Source: Lentisphaeria bacterium (GTDB lineage: Bacteria > Verrucomicrobiota > Lentisphaeria > Victivallales > UBA1829). Taken from it: a stretch of 64,000 bases of DNA. The stretch spans positions 1 through 64,000 of the forward strand of contig JAGBXB010000020.1 in the NCBI GenBank assembly GCA_017629515.1. The letters run 5' to 3'. Below the pieces are notes generated by a model. It was not told the DNA's origin. It made no database searches and was given only the letters and a program-made list of their open reading frames with translations. The position numbers and the translations under genes were made by a program. This document shows positions 27,751-36,126 of this stretch, piece by piece (position 1 is the first letter of the stretch; each line of letters starts with the position of its first letter).

Positions 27751-29577
27751 TCATTTTTTCAGCATGGCAAAAAACAGCATGCCTGCAAGAAACAGCAGGA
27801 CGATGAATATATAGATATGCAGATTGCCGGATTGTAAAAAGTGGATTTTATCCGCAATTTTTCTGCAGACGGAGGAAAGGGCCAGCCAGAAATATTCCAT
27901 ACCCGGATCTTTTACCTTTTCTTCATAAGAAGCACTTTTTCCGAAAATGCCTGACGGGGGAACAAGGTGCTTTACTACTTTCAGTACCGGAGCGAAAAGT
28001 GTCACAAGAGGCTGGGTGAAGGCTGTGGGAGTATATTGCATCCTTGCATCCGGTCTGGCGTACCCGCAATCCCATGTGGGGGAAACTCTTTTGCCGCCTT
28101 TGCAGAAAAGATTCTGCAACAGAAGAAGTACAAAAATGAAAAGCGTGGTCAACAGACTGAAAAGAGCAAGACGCAGGGTGATACGGTAAAGATTTTCCGC
28201 AAAAGGATTGGAAAGCATACGGAAAACAAAAGGAATAAGGCCTGTCGTAACAAGAGAAAGGATAAAGAGGAAATACATACTTCCTTTCATCACATTTGTC
28301 ACTTCTTTTGCTTCCGCCGCTTCTTTTGTCCGGGGTTCTCCCAGAAAAACTCCGCCAATCGTTTTTGCCATGGCTGCGGCAGCAAGTCCTCCGGTCAATG
28401 CAAGAACGATGAGGGAGGTGGTGGAAAGAGCTTTCAAAAAGCCGCTTCCATACAATACCCCCTGGAACGCTGCATAATATATAAGGAATTCACTGATGAA
28501 ACCGTTGAAAGGGGGCAGTCCGCTCAATCCGGCGGCGTTGAGTGTAAAAAGTGTTCCCGTATGGGGTGCTTTTTTCATGAGTCCGCCCATTTTGTCCATT
28601 TCCAGAGTGCCGCAGCTTTTGAGAACCGCACCGGCACCGAGAAAAAGCCCGCCTTTGAGGAACGCATGATTGATAATGTGAAGAAACGCTCCGGAAAGTG
28701 CCATAAACCGCATCATCGGCAGATCCGCCTGTCCAGCCAGCAGGGCAAGGGCAAAGGCAATGGAACAGATCCCCATATTTTCCATACTGGAATAGGCAAG
28801 GAGTCTTTTCAGATTGTTCTGGGCAAGGGCGGCGATGATCCCCCACAATGCTCCCAGAAGACCGAGGAAAAGTAAAAGTATGGCAAAATATCCGGGAAGA
28901 TTGTTTGGCATGAAAACAAACAACCCCAGGAAACCCAGTTCGATCATTGCTCCGGACATGATCGCGGAAACCGGCGCAGGTGCGGCGGGATGGGCTTCCG
29001 GAAGCCATACGTGAAGAATGGGAAAACCGATCTTCAAACCGAAACCGATAAGAGCAAGGAGGGCAAAGTGGATACTCTGGTAGGGAAACAGAAAGAAGGC
29101 AATGAGAAATGCCGCGCCCGCATGACAGGCAACAAAATAAAGAAATGCCGCTTTCTGTGTTTTGGCAGAGTGCATATCAAACATCACAAGGGCGGCACTG
29201 GCAAGTCCCATGATCTCCCAGCTGAAAAGGAAAAGGAAAGGATTTTTCAGCAAAGTAAGGGTGAACATGGCTGTAAGAGTCAGATTGAGAAAGAAGAAAT
29301 AGTAGGAACTTCTTTTTTCCCCGTGTCCAGCCAGGTACCCGGGCGAAAAGAACGCCGCGGCAAGTCCCAGTACAGCAATGGGGATCTGAAAAACTTTTTC
29401 CATGCCGGAATTTTGATGAAGAAGAAAATCAAGGACGATCGCAGTAAGCAATACTGCCGAAGATACGGCAAGGGAAATACTTCCACTCAAACTTGCCGCT
29501 TTGCTTTTTTTTCCGCAAAGCAAAGAAAGGGTGCCTCCGCCAAGCATGACGGCAAGGCCAATAACATAAATGAACAC
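27751..29577 (-). CDS. HyfB/NuoL-like antiporter-type membrane subunit
   Basis: The 608-residue first gene of the six-gene Ehr-like operon. Antiporter motifs include SWEIMGLASAALV with the helix-5 glutamate and GFGLKIGFPILHVWLPEAHPAAPAPVSAIMSG with the helix-7 lysine. In the next helix a Glu (AMIELGFLG) stands where many relatives have Lys. A C-terminal extension adds a loop (CGYARPDARMQYTPTAFTQP, like HyfB) and a final membrane helix. The start is taken as the GTG at 29577 because a perfect AGGAGG lies six bases before it; an ATG at 29622 would overlap the promoter. Confidence 0.9.
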   Translation of the reverse strand: MFIYVIGLAVMLGGGTLSLLCGKKSKAASLSGSISLAVSSAVLLTAIVLDFLLHQNSGMEKVFQIPIAVLGLAAAFFSPGYLAGHGEKRSSYYFFFLNLTLTAMFTLTLLKNPFLFLFSWEIMGLASAALVMFDMHSAKTQKAAFLYFVACHAGAAFLIAFFLFPYQSIHFALLALIGFGLKIGFPILHVWLPEAHPAAPAPVSAIMSGAMIELGFLGLFVFMPNNLPGYFAILLLFLGLLGALWGIIAALAQNNLKRLLAYSSMENMGICSIAFALALLAGQADLPMMRFMALSGAFLHIINHAFLKGGLFLGAGAVLKSCGTLEMDKMGGLMKKAPHTGTLFTLNAAGLSGLPPFNGFISEFLIYYAAFQGVLYGSGFLKALSTTSLIVLALTGGLAAAAMAKTIGGVFLGEPRTKEAAEAKEVTNVMKGSMYFLFILSLVTTGLIPFVFRMLSNPFAENLYRITLRLALFSLLTTLFIFVLLLLQNLFCKGGKRVSPTWDCGYARPDARMQYTPTAFTQPLVTLFAPVLKVVKHLVPPSGIFGKSASYEEKVKDPGMEYFWLALSSVCRKIADKIHFLQSGNLHIYIFIVLLFLAGMLFFAMLKK

Positions 29578-29613
29578 TTTATTCCTCCTGATTAATGAAT
29601 AAAAGGTTACATT

Positions 29614-29641
29614 AATATACATTAAAAGAAGTTTTTTTCAA
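29614..29641 (-). promoter_or_regulatory. Candidate promoter of the Ehr-like operon
   Basis: On the minus strand TTGAAA (29641-29636) and TATATT (29619-29614) are 16 bases apart, with CTTCTTTT in the spacer. It lies between the pyrophosphatase stop and the GTG start at 29577. Confidence 0.65.
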
Positions 29642-29660
29642 TAGAAAGATGAAAGTATTT

Positions 29661-31352
29661 TTATGCGTGCTTCAAATCGGCAAGGATGGTGAGGATCTGG
29701 GGCAGAAGCTGTTTTTTACGGCTCAATATGCCGGGCAGATCAAATATCCCGTCCGCAAGGCAATGCCAGGGCAGACTGCGCAGAACGGCATCGTTGCCCA
29801 GAATGAGAAGACGGGAATTTTCTCTGACCGCATCTGTTACAAGCAGGGCAATAAAATGCAGCTGTTCTTTTTCCATGATCTCTTCCATTGCACAGGAAAG
29901 TTCCTCTTTCCGGGAATGGAGAAGTTCAAATTTCGTCTCCTCCACCTGGGAAAGGGAGAAGCGGAAAGAACTTTCCACATAACTTTTTCTGTCCGATTCA
30001 ATAACATCATTGGGTTCGCTTGCTGCAAGGGGGGAGGCAATACGGGAAAGTTCTTCCATAAGAGACTCCGCCTTCACTCCGGAGATCTTTTCCAGCCATT
30101 CCAGCATAAGGCGGTCCTGCTTTGCCGTGGTAGGGGATTTGAGATTGAGAGTATCAGCAACGATCCCGCCGAGAAGAACCCCTGCAAGTTCCGGCGTGAG
30201 GCTTTCCCCCGAACTTTTGAACATGCCCGCCACAAGTGTACAGGTACTGCCCACCACATCTCCTGTAAATTTGATGGGCATCTGGGTACGCAGCATACCG
30301 ATCCTGTGATGATCCACCACCTCTATGACCGGAATTTCCTCAATGCCGGGGATACTCTGTTCCGGTTCATTATGATCCACAAGGATCATCCGGTAGGGGG
30401 GCGGGTCGGAAATATTTTTTTTGCGGACGATCCCTGCAAATTTTCCGGCTGGATCCGTTACCGGGATCACATCTTCCGGGTGGGACATGATCCGGCTTTC
30501 CAATCCGTGAACTCTGTCCCGCAAATTGAGGATGAATCTGTCTGACCCGAATCCGAAGTCCTCCACAGGAACACTGAATTTCAAACGACGGATGACGGAA
30601 GCGGAATCAAAAGAGGTTTTTAAAATGGTGACTTTCTGATTTTTTGCTTCTTTCAGGATCAATGGTTCAATATTTTTTTCGCCGGTAACGATAAGAAGCC
30701 GGATCTTCTGCTGTAACGCCATAAGATGAATATCCGGACGGTCTCCGGAAATCAGGGCCATCTCTTCATGTTCGGAGGAGGGGATATGGGAGGTGAAACT
30801 TCCCATACTCATTGCCGCAACATAGACTTTGAAATCCTGTTTCTTCTCCGGTTCAAATTCTGTAAGAGCTTTGGCTTCCAGAACGTGTTTGATAAGGTCT
30901 ATGGAGGTATGGATGACCCGTCCGGCCAGGCCCGTACCGGCATCCATGCTTACATCCAGAAGTCTGGAAAGAAGGTTCATGGGACTCAACATGCCCAGGA
31001 ACAATCCCTCTTTATCCACCACCGGAAGCCGGGCGGAACCGGATTGATTGAGAAGATGTACCGCTTCCATCAAAGGAGTTCCGGCAGTAATGACAGGAGT
31101 CGCCGTTTCCATAATATCGGAAAAACGCAAATATACATCGCTTTTGGATTCCGGAGGTGTAAGACGGAATCTTTCAAAAAGAAATTTTGCCCGTTCCGGA
31201 AGAATACCGGGACAGACACTTTGGATATTGCCGACCCCCTGGCGTTTCCTCAATTCTGCAAGAGCATAGGAGGAGGCAAGAGTATCTATATCCGGGTTGC
31301 GGTGACCTGTTACAAAGATTTTTTTAATATTTTCATTCATAGTGTTATTCAT
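29661..31352 (-). CDS. CBS/DRTGG-containing DHH family inorganic pyrophosphatase
   Basis: A 563-residue putative manganese-dependent inorganic diphosphatase. The DHH domain is split: HRNPDID (His17, Asp21, Asp23) at the start, and VDHNE plus VVDHHRIG in the middle, give the metal ligands. Between them lie two CBS halves around a DRTGG-like domain (about 70-290), which in family II enzymes bind adenine nucleotides and regulate activity. The C-terminal DHHA2 domain ends with the substrate lysine region (SRKKQLLPQI). The start at 31352 has AAGGGA upstream. Confidence 0.92.
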   Translation of the reverse strand: MNNTMNENIKKIFVTGHRNPDIDTLASSYALAELRKRQGVGNIQSVCPGILPERAKFLFERFRLTPPESKSDVYLRFSDIMETATPVITAGTPLMEAVHLLNQSGSARLPVVDKEGLFLGMLSPMNLLSRLLDVSMDAGTGLAGRVIHTSIDLIKHVLEAKALTEFEPEKKQDFKVYVAAMSMGSFTSHIPSSEHEEMALISGDRPDIHLMALQQKIRLLIVTGEKNIEPLILKEAKNQKVTILKTSFDSASVIRRLKFSVPVEDFGFGSDRFILNLRDRVHGLESRIMSHPEDVIPVTDPAGKFAGIVRKKNISDPPPYRMILVDHNEPEQSIPGIEEIPVIEVVDHHRIGMLRTQMPIKFTGDVVGSTCTLVAGMFKSSGESLTPELAGVLLGGIVADTLNLKSPTTAKQDRLMLEWLEKISGVKAESLMEELSRIASPLAASEPNDVIESDRKSYVESSFRFSLSQVEETKFELLHSRKEELSCAMEEIMEKEQLHFIALLVTDAVRENSRLLILGNDAVLRSLPWHCLADGIFDLPGILSRKKQLLPQILTILADLKHA

Positions 31353-31389
31353 AAAAATCCCTTGAACTTTTGTTTTTTTATTATATATT

Positions 31390-31418
31390 AATGTATATCC
31401 GGAAAGAGGATTTTTCAA
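31390..31418 (-). promoter_or_regulatory. Candidate promoter of the CBS-pyrophosphatase gene
   Basis: On the minus strand TTGAAA (31418-31413) and TACATT (31395-31390) are 17 bases apart, with TCCTCTTTC in the spacer. Confidence 0.6.
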
Positions 31419-31552
31419 GGAAAAAATTCCGGAGAAGGGAAAATATACTTTTTCCGGAAAAGTTTTTTTTATGGAAAAATCTGAAAAAAAAGCGGAAAAA
31501 TTACAAAAAAATAAAAAATTTTAAAAAAATCCAAAAAAAAATCAAAAAAAAG

Positions 31553-31580
31553 TTGTAAAAAACAGAAACAGCGTTATATT
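31553..31580 (+). promoter_or_regulatory. Candidate promoter of the rpmJ-rplQ operon with upstream A-tracts
   Basis: TTGTAA and TATATT are 16 bases apart. The 70 bases directly upstream are almost pure A runs separated by single T or C, as expected for a strong UP element bound by the RNA polymerase alpha C-terminal domain. The operon encodes alpha itself. Confidence 0.6.
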
Positions 31581-31646
31581 AATTGACCATTGCATGTTAG
31601 ATCCATAGATTCGCGTCCGGATCCCATTCCAAGCGTGCAGATCAGG

Positions 31647-31668
31647 TGCTCCCGGTAGCGCAGGAGCA
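31647..31668 (+). promoter_or_regulatory. Hairpin in the rpmJ leader
   Basis: TGCTCC (31647-31652) pairs with GGAGCA (31663-31668) around a 10-base loop. No T-run follows. It may be part of an autoregulatory leader of the ribosomal operon, but nothing known was matched. Confidence 0.35.
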
Positions 31669-31717
31669 TAAGGCTTTTAAAACGGAACCAAAAACAACGA
31701 AAATCGAGGCGAAACTT

Positions 31718-31834
31718 ATGAAAGTAAGAGCGTCAATCAAACGCAGGTGTGAACACTGCCAGATAATCAAACGTAAAGGCTCGATCCGCGTGATCTGCGC
31801 ACGGAATCCGCGCCACAAACAGAAACAAGGTTAA
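31718..31834 (+). CDS. rpmJ: 50S ribosomal protein L36
   Basis: A complete 38-residue protein starting [11 protein letters not shown]. The zinc ligands Cys11, Cys14, Cys27 and His33 of the zinc-binding (C+) form are all present. A GAGGCG sequence lies upstream. It is the first gene of the alpha operon segment. Confidence 0.97.
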   Translation: MKVRASIKRRCEHCQIIKRKGSIRVICARNPRHKQKQG

Positions 31835-31846
31835 GGAGACCGCAAA

Positions 31847-32275
31847 ATGCCCAGAATCATTGGAGTTGACATCCCGGCGAACAAGCGCATTGAATTTGCG
31901 CTCCGGTACATCTATGGAATCGGTCCTGCTGTTGCAGCAGAAATCGTCAAGCGTGCAAATATCGACCCCACCATCAAAGCCAGCCAGCTTACGGACGAAA
32001 ATATTGCCGCAATCACAACCATGCTTCAGAACGACTTTGTCGTGGAAGGTGACCTCCGTCGTCAGCTTGCACAGGACATCCGCCGTCTGCAGTCCATCAA
32101 CAGTTACCGCGGCACCCGCCATCGCAAGGGTCTTCCCTGCCATGGTCAGCGTACCCGTACCAATGCCCGTACAAGAAAGGGTAAAAAGGTCACAGTTGGT
32201 GCTATCCGTGATAAAACGCAGCGTAAGATCGAAAAGAGCAGTGCCGCAGCTCCCGCAGCCGCAGGCAAGAAATAA
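31847..32275 (+). CDS. rpsM: 30S ribosomal protein S13
   Basis: 142 residues, starting PRIIGVDIPANKRIEFALRYIYGIG. The basic C-terminal segment RGTRHRKGLPCHGQRTRTNARTRKG contacts tRNA in the ribosome. About 20 residues beyond the usual end form an Ala/Lys-rich tail (SSAAAPAAAGKK). AAGGAG precedes the start, 12 bases after rpmJ. Confidence 0.98.
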   Translation: MPRIIGVDIPANKRIEFALRYIYGIGPAVAAEIVKRANIDPTIKASQLTDENIAAITTMLQNDFVVEGDLRRQLAQDIRRLQSINSYRGTRHRKGLPCHGQRTRTNARTRKGKKVTVGAIRDKTQRKIEKSSAAAPAAAGKK

Positions 32276-32318
32276 TCTTACAGCAGCATAATCAACAATA
32301 AAAAGGCTTTGAATAAAC

Positions 32319-32759
32319 ATGGCTGAAGAAATAAAAGAACAAGCTGTCGCAGCTCCCGCAGCGGAAACTGCTGCTCCTGCTGTTGCAGAAAAACGCAAAA
32401 AAGGCGGGCGTCACGTCCCCTCCGGAATCGCATTCATCCTTGCTACTTTCAACAATACAAAAGTGACTTTTACTGACCTTCACGGAAATGTCCTCTGCTG
32501 GTCCACCAGTGGTAAAAACGGTTTCAAAGGTTCCAGAAAAAGTACCGCTTATGCCGCACAGGTGGTTGCCGCCGATGCCGCTAAAAAAGCGGAAGCACTG
32601 GGAATGAAAGAAGTGGAAGTGCGTGTCAATGGACCCGGAGCCGGTCGCGAATCCGCAGTGAGAGGTATTGCCTCCACCGGTATTGAGATCAACGCGATCA
32701 AGGACATCACACCCGTTCCCCATAACGGTTGCCGTCCTCCCAAAAGACGCCGTGTCTGA
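32319..32759 (+). CDS. rpsK: 30S ribosomal protein S11
   Basis: 146 residues. The conserved core begins at [25 protein letters not shown] and ends [15 protein letters not shown]. About 28 extra residues at the N-terminus are Ala/Glu-rich ([15 protein letters not shown]). The start has only a weak ribosome binding site. In many bacteria rpsD follows rpsK; here rpoA does. Confidence 0.97.
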   Translation: MAEEIKEQAVAAPAAETAAPAVAEKRKKGGRHVPSGIAFILATFNNTKVTFTDLHGNVLCWSTSGKNGFKGSRKSTAYAAQVVAADAAKKAEALGMKEVEVRVNGPGAGRESAVRGIASTGIEINAIKDITPVPHNGCRPPKRRRV

Positions 32760-32848
32760 TCTTCCTCTGTGGTGCCGGCGGCAATTCTGTCTGCCGGCAG
32801 GATCTTACTCTTAATATTTGACAACAACTATACTGGAGGATTAAAAAC

Positions 32849-33877
32849 ATGGCTGCTGTACCTGCATTTCCCATGCCGGAATCGCTTGTGATGGAGGAAA
32901 GCTCCTCTACACTTACTTATGCGAAGTTTACTGCTGCTCCGTTCCAGAGTGGATTCGGACAGACTATCGGCAATGCGCTCCGCAGAGTGCTTCTCTCTTC
33001 TCTGGAAGGATCTGCTATTTCCGCAGTGCGTATTGACGGGATTTCCCATGAGTTCACCACCATGCCTGATGTCGTCGAGGACATTACTGAAATCGTTCTC
33101 AACCTCAAAGGTGTGAAATTTAATCTGCACAATACTGATCAGCCCAAAACATTCGAGATCAAGAAGAGTGTTGCAGGCCCTGTCACCGCCGGTGATATCA
33201 TTACCGACGGAACAGTGGAAGTCCTGAATCCCGACCATGTGATCTGTCACCTGGACAAGGACATTAACTTCCGCGCCGAAATCGAGATCTCCAAAGGTCG
33301 CGGCTGGCGTCCTGCTGAAAAGAATAAACGCCAGGATCATCCCGAAGGAACGATCCCCGTGGACAGTCTTTTCAGCCCTGTTGTTCATGTCAGTTACAGT
33401 GTCGGAGCTGCCCGTGTGGGTGAAGAGACTGAAATGGATTCTCTTGTGCTTGAAGTGGAAACTGACGGCCGTATCGCTCCCAAAGACGCTCTTGAAAAGG
33501 CTGCTGTGATCCTGAAAGACCACCTGCGTCCCTTCCTGGGCGACCAGATGGATATGAACGGACCCAAAGGCAAACTTTCCGGAACAGATCTGAAACTGTA
33601 TTCCGTACTCATTCAGGATGTGGATATTCTTGAACTCTCCGTCCGTGCGATGAACTGCCTGAACAATGCCAATATCAAGCTCCTGGGCGAACTTTGCATG
33701 AAGTCCGAATCCCGTATGCTGAAATTCCGTAACTTCGGGAAAAAATCTCTCGAAGAAATCAAAGAAAAACTTTCCGAGAACAATCTTTCGCTGGGTATGA
33801 GCTTCAGCGAAGAACTCTCCAATGCCATAACGGCAGAAGCCGATCGTGCCAAAGCCGTCAAGAAAGAGGAGGCATAA
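32849..33877 (+). CDS. rpoA: DNA-directed RNA polymerase subunit alpha
   Basis: 342 residues. The N-terminal assembly domain has GFGQTIGNALRRVLLSSLEGSAI and the dimer interface. The C-terminal DNA-binding domain is intact (LSVRAMNCLNNANIKLLGEL, KFRNFGKKSLEEIKEKL). ACTGGAGG is the ribosome binding site. A 90-base gap after rpsK marks the place where rpsD is missing. Confidence 0.98.
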   Translation: MAAVPAFPMPESLVMEESSSTLTYAKFTAAPFQSGFGQTIGNALRRVLLSSLEGSAISAVRIDGISHEFTTMPDVVEDITEIVLNLKGVKFNLHNTDQPKTFEIKKSVAGPVTAGDIITDGTVEVLNPDHVICHLDKDINFRAEIEISKGRGWRPAEKNKRQDHPEGTIPVDSLFSPVVHVSYSVGAARVGEETEMDSLVLEVETDGRIAPKDALEKAAVILKDHLRPFLGDQMDMNGPKGKLSGTDLKLYSVLIQDVDILELSVRAMNCLNNANIKLLGELCMKSESRMLKFRNFGKKSLEEIKEKLSENNLSLGMSFSEELSNAITAEADRAKAVKKEEA

Positions 33878-33880
33878 TTT

Positions 33881-34348
33881 ATGCGTCATCTGAGAAATAT
33901 CTCCAAACTGGGCCGTAACTGCGGACACAGAAAGGCCCTGCTTGTAAACCTTGCCTGCTCCATTATCGAGCATGAAGAAGTCCGTACCACCATCAACCGT
34001 GCAAAAGAGGTCCGCAAAGTTGTGGATCGTCTCATCACCTATGCTAAAAAAGGTACTCCCCACGCCCGCAGACTTGCTGTTGCCCGTGTGAAGGACAATA
34101 CTCCTTCTGACAAATTGCAGTCCAAAAAGGCTGTGGTCGCCAAACTGTTTGACGATCTGGCTGTCCGTTATGCTGAACGCAATGGCGGTTACACCCGTAT
34201 CATCCGTCTTGGTGTCCGCGTGGGTGACGCTGCTCCCGCTTGCATCATCAAGCTGGTTGAAGCCGGCAAACCCGCTTCCAAAAAAGCTGCTGCTCCTGCA
34301 GAAGCCGTAGTGGAAGCTGAAGCCAAAGTGGAAGAAGCCAAAGCCTGA
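33881..34348 (+). CDS. rplQ: 50S ribosomal protein L17
   Basis: 155 residues beginning MRHLRNISKLGRNCGHRKALL with the conserved GGYTRI block near 105. The last 30 residues are an Ala/Glu/Lys-rich extension not found in the 120-residue standard protein. Its ribosome binding site AGAGGAGG lies in the end of rpoA. Confidence 0.98.
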   Translation: MRHLRNISKLGRNCGHRKALLVNLACSIIEHEEVRTTINRAKEVRKVVDRLITYAKKGTPHARRLAVARVKDNTPSDKLQSKKAVVAKLFDDLAVRYAERNGGYTRIIRLGVRVGDAAPACIIKLVEAGKPASKKAAAPAEAVVEAEAKVEEAKA

Positions 34349-34370
34349 TAAAAGGTTTTGCGTTTTTTAC

Positions 34371-34400
34371 AAGGGCGGTCTTATGACCGTCCTTTTTTTA
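34371..34400 (+). terminator. Terminator after rplQ
   Basis: AAGGGCGGTC (34371-34380) pairs with GACCGTCCTT (34385-34394) around TTAT, followed by a T run. Confidence 0.9.
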
Positions 34401-34455
34401 TGCTCTTATCCGGGGAAATGCTTGCAATATTTATAAAGAAATAACAGCAATTCTC

Positions 34456-34484
34456 TTGAAAAAACAACAAAAGAGTGGTATTTT
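34456..34484 (+). promoter_or_regulatory. Candidate promoter of the purF-like/dapB operon
   Basis: TTGAAA and TATTTT are 17 bases apart. A leader of roughly 125 bases follows; it contains TTCAAAAA and TTTTTGAA as an inverted pair but no recognisable purine or lysine riboswitch. Confidence 0.6.
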
Positions 34485-34616
34485 ATAGCATAAGAATTTT
34501 TTAATTTTATTTACGGACGATTTTAAAAGTTATTCAAAAAAACTTTCTGTCTCGGTTTCTTTTTGAACTTTTTGAATTCGTCTCAATAAATCAATTTTAT
34601 TAGCCGGGAAAATATT

Positions 34617-36113
34617 ATGGGCGGATTTTTTGGAGTTGTGGCAGCATCAGACTGCGTTACCGAAGTCTTTTACGGAACAGATTATCATTCACACCTGGGG
34701 ACCCTCCGCGGCGGGATGGCTGTGCAATCGGAGGATGGTACATTAAAGAGACGCATCCACGATATCACCAATTCCCAGTTCAAGACAAAATTTGATTCTG
34801 TTCTTACCGAGTGGCATGGCAAATGTGCTATCGGTGTGATCAGTGATTTTGAGGATCAGCCGCTTCTGGTTTCTTCCCGTTTGGGTACATACGCTATTGT
34901 AACGGTGGGCAAGATCGAAAACATCAGGGAACTTGCAGAAGAATCCTACAAGACCGGGATCTTTTTTTCCGAGATGAGCGGCGGTGAACTCAATCCTACG
35001 GAAATGATCGCTTCCCTTATCAACCAGAAATCTGATATTATTGACGGCATCCAGTATGCCATGGATTCCATTAAAGGTTCCTGCTCACTGCTGATCATGA
35101 TTGACGGTAAAATCATTGCAGCCCGTGATAAATTCGGCAGAACGCCTGTTTCCCTTGCCAAACGCAATTTGGATGGTGCTGTGGGCGTTTCCATGGAAAC
35201 CAGCGCATTCCCCAATCTGGATTTCACATATTTGCGTGATCTCGGTCCCGGAGAGATCGTTCAGTTGAGTCTGAATGCGGTTAAACAGTTGAAAAAACCG
35301 GGGACAATCAATCAGATCTGTTCCTTTTTCTGGGTGTATTTCGGTTATCCCTCCTCCAATTTTGAGGGTATCAATACCGAAAGCAGCCGTTACCGCAACG
35401 GCGAAGGCATAGCCGAAGGCGATGATTATGAAAATATTGATTCCATCTGCGGAATTCCCGATTCCGGGGTGGCACATGCCATTGGTTATTCCAATGCCTC
35501 CGGCAAACCTTATCAGCGTGCCCTTGTGAAATATACCCCCACATGGCCCCGCTCCTTTACTCCCCAGAGTCAGACTGCAAGAAATCTCGTGGCGAAGATG
35601 AAACTTATCCCTGTGGAAGAGCAGATCCGGGACAAGAGATTATTGTTCCTGGATGATTCCATTGTCCGGGGGACACAATTCAAGGATATTGCAAGAAGAT
35701 TGTATGAAAGAGGCGCAAAGGCTGTTCATTTGCGCAGTGCCTCCCCGCCGATTATGTTCCCCTGCAAATTTTTGAACTTCTCCCGTTCCCGTTCCACTCT
35801 TGACCTTGCCGCCCCCCGTGCGGTGGAGTTGCTTGAAGGGCATCCTGTGGATGATCCGGAATTGCTGAAAAAGTATATTACTGAAGGGACAGAGCAGTAT
35901 AATGCCATGGTCGAAGTCATCCGCAAGGAACTGGGGCTGACTACATTGAAGTATCAGACACTGGATAAACTTATTGCTGCCATCGGGCTTCCCAGAGAAA
36001 AAATCTGTACGTATTGTTATGATGGATGCGACCCCACTTCCGGTGAGTGTCCCATGTGCGAAAAACTTAAAGAAAAAATGGAAAAAGAAACCGATAAAAA
36101 ACAAAGTAAATAA
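34617..36113 (+). CDS. Amidophosphoribosyltransferase homologue without the N-terminal nucleophile Cys
   Basis: A 498-residue PurF-family protein. The N-terminal Ntn glutaminase fold (HSHLGTLRGGMAVQ, GSCSLLIMIDGKIIAARDKFGRTP) and the phosphoribosyltransferase domain with the PRPP loop LLFLDDSIVRGTQ are present. A normal PurF starts MCG, and the exposed Cys is the glutamine-hydrolysing nucleophile. Here the sequence reads MGGFFGVV, so glutaminase activity should be lost. The KNRYVGRTFI segment is replaced by KYTPTWPRSFT. A Cys-rich end (CTYCYDGCDPTSGECPMC) could bind a metal or Fe-S cluster. It may use free ammonia or be regulatory. Similar MGGFFG proteins occur in other anaerobes as far as I recall. 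Confidence 0.85.
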   Translation: MGGFFGVVAASDCVTEVFYGTDYHSHLGTLRGGMAVQSEDGTLKRRIHDITNSQFKTKFDSVLTEWHGKCAIGVISDFEDQPLLVSSRLGTYAIVTVGKIENIRELAEESYKTGIFFSEMSGGELNPTEMIASLINQKSDIIDGIQYAMDSIKGSCSLLIMIDGKIIAARDKFGRTPVSLAKRNLDGAVGVSMETSAFPNLDFTYLRDLGPGEIVQLSLNAVKQLKKPGTINQICSFFWVYFGYPSSNFEGINTESSRYRNGEGIAEGDDYENIDSICGIPDSGVAHAIGYSNASGKPYQRALVKYTPTWPRSFTPQSQTARNLVAKMKLIPVEEQIRDKRLLFLDDSIVRGTQFKDIARRLYERGAKAVHLRSASPPIMFPCKFLNFSRSRSTLDLAAPRAVELLEGHPVDDPELLKKYITEGTEQYNAMVEVIRKELGLTTLKYQTLDKLIAAIGLPREKICTYCYDGCDPTSGECPMCEKLKEKMEKETDKKQSK

Positions 36114-36126
36114 GCGAGGAGTCATT

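Larger units (their letters stand above)
31353..31717. other. Intergenic region between divergent pyrophosphatase and rpmJ operon
   Basis: 365 bases without a gene. It holds back-to-back promoters, an extremely A-rich tract (31484-31560), and about 130 bases of rpmJ leader containing a small hairpin. No gene or known riboswitch was recognised. Confidence 0.7.

Noticed and set aside
34485-34616. Purine or lysine riboswitch ahead of the purF-like/dapB operon
   Set aside because: The leader is AT-rich with only a weak A/T hairpin; neither consensus could be seen.
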